Shown here in pieces: positions 7,193-8,387 of a DNA stretch of 8,387 nt (position 1 is its first letter; the number at the start of each line of letters is the position of its first letter). The stretch lies in contig JADFON010000059.1 of assembly GCA_022562855.1 (NCBI GenBank), positions 1 to 8,387 of the forward strand, in the 5' to 3' direction. The stretch is from Candidatus Zhuqueibacterota bacterium (lineage in GTDB: Bacteria; SM23-31). A model generated the notes under the pieces. It ran no database searches. It was given only the letters and a program-made list of their open reading frames with translations, and was not told the DNA's origin. The position numbers were made by a program, and so were the translations under genes.

Positions 7193-7762
7193 ATGAAAGC
7201 AAAAGTTTACATCTCGTTGATAACAACATTAATTGTTGTTATATCTGTATCGCTGGCATTCAGCCAGGAAAAAACTGCTCAAGATATGGTTTTTATCGGT
7301 GTGGAAGATATGAAGTACACCTTCCCGATGAAGGGAGATATGACATTCTCATCAGAACCGGGAGAATGTCCGAAATGTGGAATGGATATGAAAGAAATGA
7401 CCGCTGATGAAATGGAAAACATGCACAATATGATGAAGCAAACAGGTATGATGAGCCATGAATCCGGAGAATCTATTAGTGTGGTAGGTGAGGTCATCGA
7501 TACGGCGTGCTTTCTACGTGGTGAAATGAAGGGTGAAAATCACATTCAATGTGCAGAGATGTGTTCAGTTGCAGGAATACCTTTGGCAATTCTTGAAAAT
7601 ATCACGAATAAGATTTATCTGCCTATACCAAAGATGGGCAAAAATCCCAATGAACCGCTAAAGGCTTTTATCGGTCAGCAGGTTACCATAACGGGGATTT
7701 ATATGGAAAAGGGAGGTTTACGCGGAATAGAAATATCAAAAGTGGAAAAGAACAAACAATAA
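7193..7762 (+). CDS. Secreted heavy-metal-binding protein: HMBD, Met-rich segment and Cys-bearing C-terminal domain
   Basis: This 189-residue protein is probably periplasmic. Residues 1-24 form a signal peptide with K2/K4, a hydrophobic core and cleavage near AFS/Q. An HMBD at 42-69 has YTFPMK and C59-P-K-C62-G-M64; the first cysteine of the usual domain is replaced by F44. A Met/His-rich helix-like stretch follows at 64-89, with nine methionines (64, 66, 69, 74, 77, 80, 81, 86, 87) plus H78 and H89. The C-terminal domain, about 95-186, is predicted beta-rich with C106, H117, C120 and C124. It resembles uncharacterised secreted domains with the pattern G-x-V-x-D-x-x-C...H-x-x-C-A-x-x-C...G-x-P; I cannot name the family. 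The gene is 40 nt downstream of cusA and probably cotranscribed. No CusF gene is visible, so a role as periplasmic Cu(I)/Ag(I) chaperone or sequestering protein is my inference. Confidence 0.85.
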   Translation: MKAKVYISLITTLIVVISVSLAFSQEKTAQDMVFIGVEDMKYTFPMKGDMTFSSEPGECPKCGMDMKEMTADEMENMHNMMKQTGMMSHESGESISVVGEVIDTACFLRGEMKGENHIQCAEMCSVAGIPLAILENITNKIYLPIPKMGKNPNEPLKAFIGQQVTITGIYMEKGGLRGIEISKVEKNKQ

Positions 7763-7798
7763 AAATCTGCTTTTCACGAGAAATACAATTTTTATTAA

Positions 7799-7813
7799 AC
7801 GATTTGGAATCGT
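7799..7813. repeat. Short perfect inverted repeat ACGATT-TGG-AATCGT
   Basis: Two 6-bp arms flank a 3-nt spacer. No T-run follows on either strand, so it is not a standard intrinsic terminator. It lies 37 bases after the stop of the secreted-protein gene and about 50 bases before the candidate -35 of copA. It could be an operator half or a weak 3'-end hairpin; it could also be chance. Confidence 0.3.
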
Positions 7814-7864
7814 CACAAGCGGTATTAGATATTTATATTGCATAATCGATGATTTGAAATTAAA

Positions 7865-7895
7865 TTGTCAATGCTGAAATGTTTTATGCTATATT
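7865..7895 (+). promoter_or_regulatory. Candidate sigma70-type promoter for copA
   Basis: TTGTCA at 7865-7870 resembles a -35 box (5 of 6 consensus bases). TATATT at 7890-7895 (5 of 6) is preceded by TG at 7887-7888, giving an extended -10. The spacer is 19 nt, slightly long, though long or MerR-regulated spacers are seen in copper-responsive promoters. No clear CueR-type dyad is visible between the boxes. The AT-rich background makes chance matches likely. Confidence 0.3.
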
Positions 7896-7924
7896 GATAT
7901 TAAAAAAAAAGAATCGGGTTAGAA

Positions 7925-8387
7925 ATGGAAACAAAAGAAATATTTATAAACGATATGCACTGTGCCTCTTGTGTCACAAGTATCGAAAAATCACTGAATC
8001 ATGTTGAAGGTGTACAGGAGGCAACGGTAAATCTTGCGACAAACAAGGCGACGGTCAGCTTTGATGAAAACGTATCGACAGTGTCCGACCTTGAAAAAGC
8101 TGTCAGAGAAGCGGGTTATACTCCGTACATACAGCCGGAACCCGAACAAACCGGTAAGCCTGGACAAACAAAACCCATGGAAGATTATGAGAAGAAGGCT
8201 CGAGAAAAAGAGATGTCTCTACTCAAGAAAAAGCTGGTAATCAGTGCGGTTCTGACAACACTTGCCATGCTATTTAGTTTTCATTCGATCTTACCGGTTC
8301 TTTCCGGTTTCAGTCAAAATAATGTTTTCTTTATTCTTTTTGTAATTGTAACACCCGTCCAGTTTTATGTCGGGATACAGTTTTATA
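7925..8387 (+). CDS. copA: Copper-translocating P1B-type ATPase, N-terminal part (cut by window edge)
   Basis: Only the first 154 codons are present; the gene continues beyond the right edge. The product would be an inner-membrane ATPase exporting Cu(I) from the cytoplasm to the periplasm. Residues 1 to about 70 form one HMA domain with the metal-binding motif M11-H-C13-A-S-C16 and a typical GVQEATVNL segment. A charged linker (about 71-103, rich in Lys/Glu/Gln/Pro) leads to a first hydrophobic helix at about 104-119. A second helix, about 134-152, contains TPVQFYVG, closely matching the TPVQF element of the second membrane segment in P1B-1 copper ATPases. The catalytic CPC, DKTGT and phosphorylation domains would lie outside the window, so metal specificity cannot be confirmed here. 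The ATG at 7925 puts the HMA domain at the normal distance from the start, but its Shine-Dalgarno sequence is weak. The 162-nt gap before it suggests its own promoter. Confidence 0.93.
   Translation, partial: METKEIFINDMHCASCVTSIEKSLNHVEGVQEATVNLATNKATVSFDENVSTVSDLEKAVREAGYTPYIQPEPEQTGKPGQTKPMEDYEKKAREKEMSLLKKKLVISAVLTTLAMLFSFHSILPVLSGFSQNNVFFILFVIVTPVQFYVGIQFY

Larger units (their letters stand above)
7763..7924. other. AT-rich gap between the efflux operon and copA
   Basis: This 162-nt gap has no reading frame of note. It holds a perfect short inverted repeat at 7799-7813 and a candidate promoter at 7865-7895. No hairpin followed by a T-run is visible, so transcription from the cus-like operon might read through into copA. 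Confidence 0.5.

Noticed and set aside
8034-8240. 68-codon + strand frame near the right end
   Set aside because: It is out of frame with, and inside, the copA start, which has a clear HMA domain and membrane segments; the translation is an Arg/Lys-rich shadow.

Overview
The window carries a copper/silver efflux locus from a Gram-negative (two-membrane) bacterium. All six supported genes are on the + strand. In order they are a small secreted His/Met/Cys-rich protein of unknown family, a TolC/CusC-type outer-membrane channel, a CusB-type periplasmic adaptor, a CusA-type RND pump, a secreted metal-binding protein, and the start of a CopA-type P1B ATPase that runs off the right edge. The base composition is moderate, with AT-rich gaps. 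Shine-Dalgarno sequences are clear before the channel, adaptor, pump and periplasmic-protein genes. The taxon cannot be fixed from the sequence; the overall look (an environmental bacterium, possibly of the FCB group or a neighbouring lineage) is only an impression.

Layout. Bases 1-382 are AT-rich with no convincing gene. Bases 383-856 encode the small secreted protein. Bases 857-1049 form a more GC-rich gap with extensive inverted complementarity. Bases 1050-7762 hold four closely spaced genes (gaps of 22, 48 and 40 nt) that look like one transcript. Bases 7763-7924 are an AT-rich gap with a short inverted repeat and a candidate promoter. From 7925 to the edge is the N-terminal part of copA, with an HMA domain and the first two membrane segments.

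How the parts fit. The copA product would move Cu(I) from cytoplasm to periplasm. The CusCBA-like tripartite pump would then send periplasmic Cu(I)/Ag(I) out of the cell. Substrate assignment rests on residues seen directly. The pump has the three methionines equivalent to E. coli CusA M573/M623/M672 (here M563, M613, M662), and its TM4 motif is of the monovalent-metal type. The adaptor has the three methionines equivalent to CusB M49/M64/M66. No CusF-like chaperone gene and no metal-sensing regulator is visible. The CusF role may fall to the secreted protein at 7193-7762, which joins a heavy-metal-binding domain (HMBD), a Met-rich stretch and a Cys-bearing C-terminal domain, and possibly also to the first gene.

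The most unusual points are these: the adaptor carries an HMBD at each end; its Cys-bearing C-terminal HMBD closely resembles that of the downstream secreted protein; the first gene is an unrecognised Cys/His/Met-rich secreted protein; and the 857-1049 gap could fold into a branched RNA.
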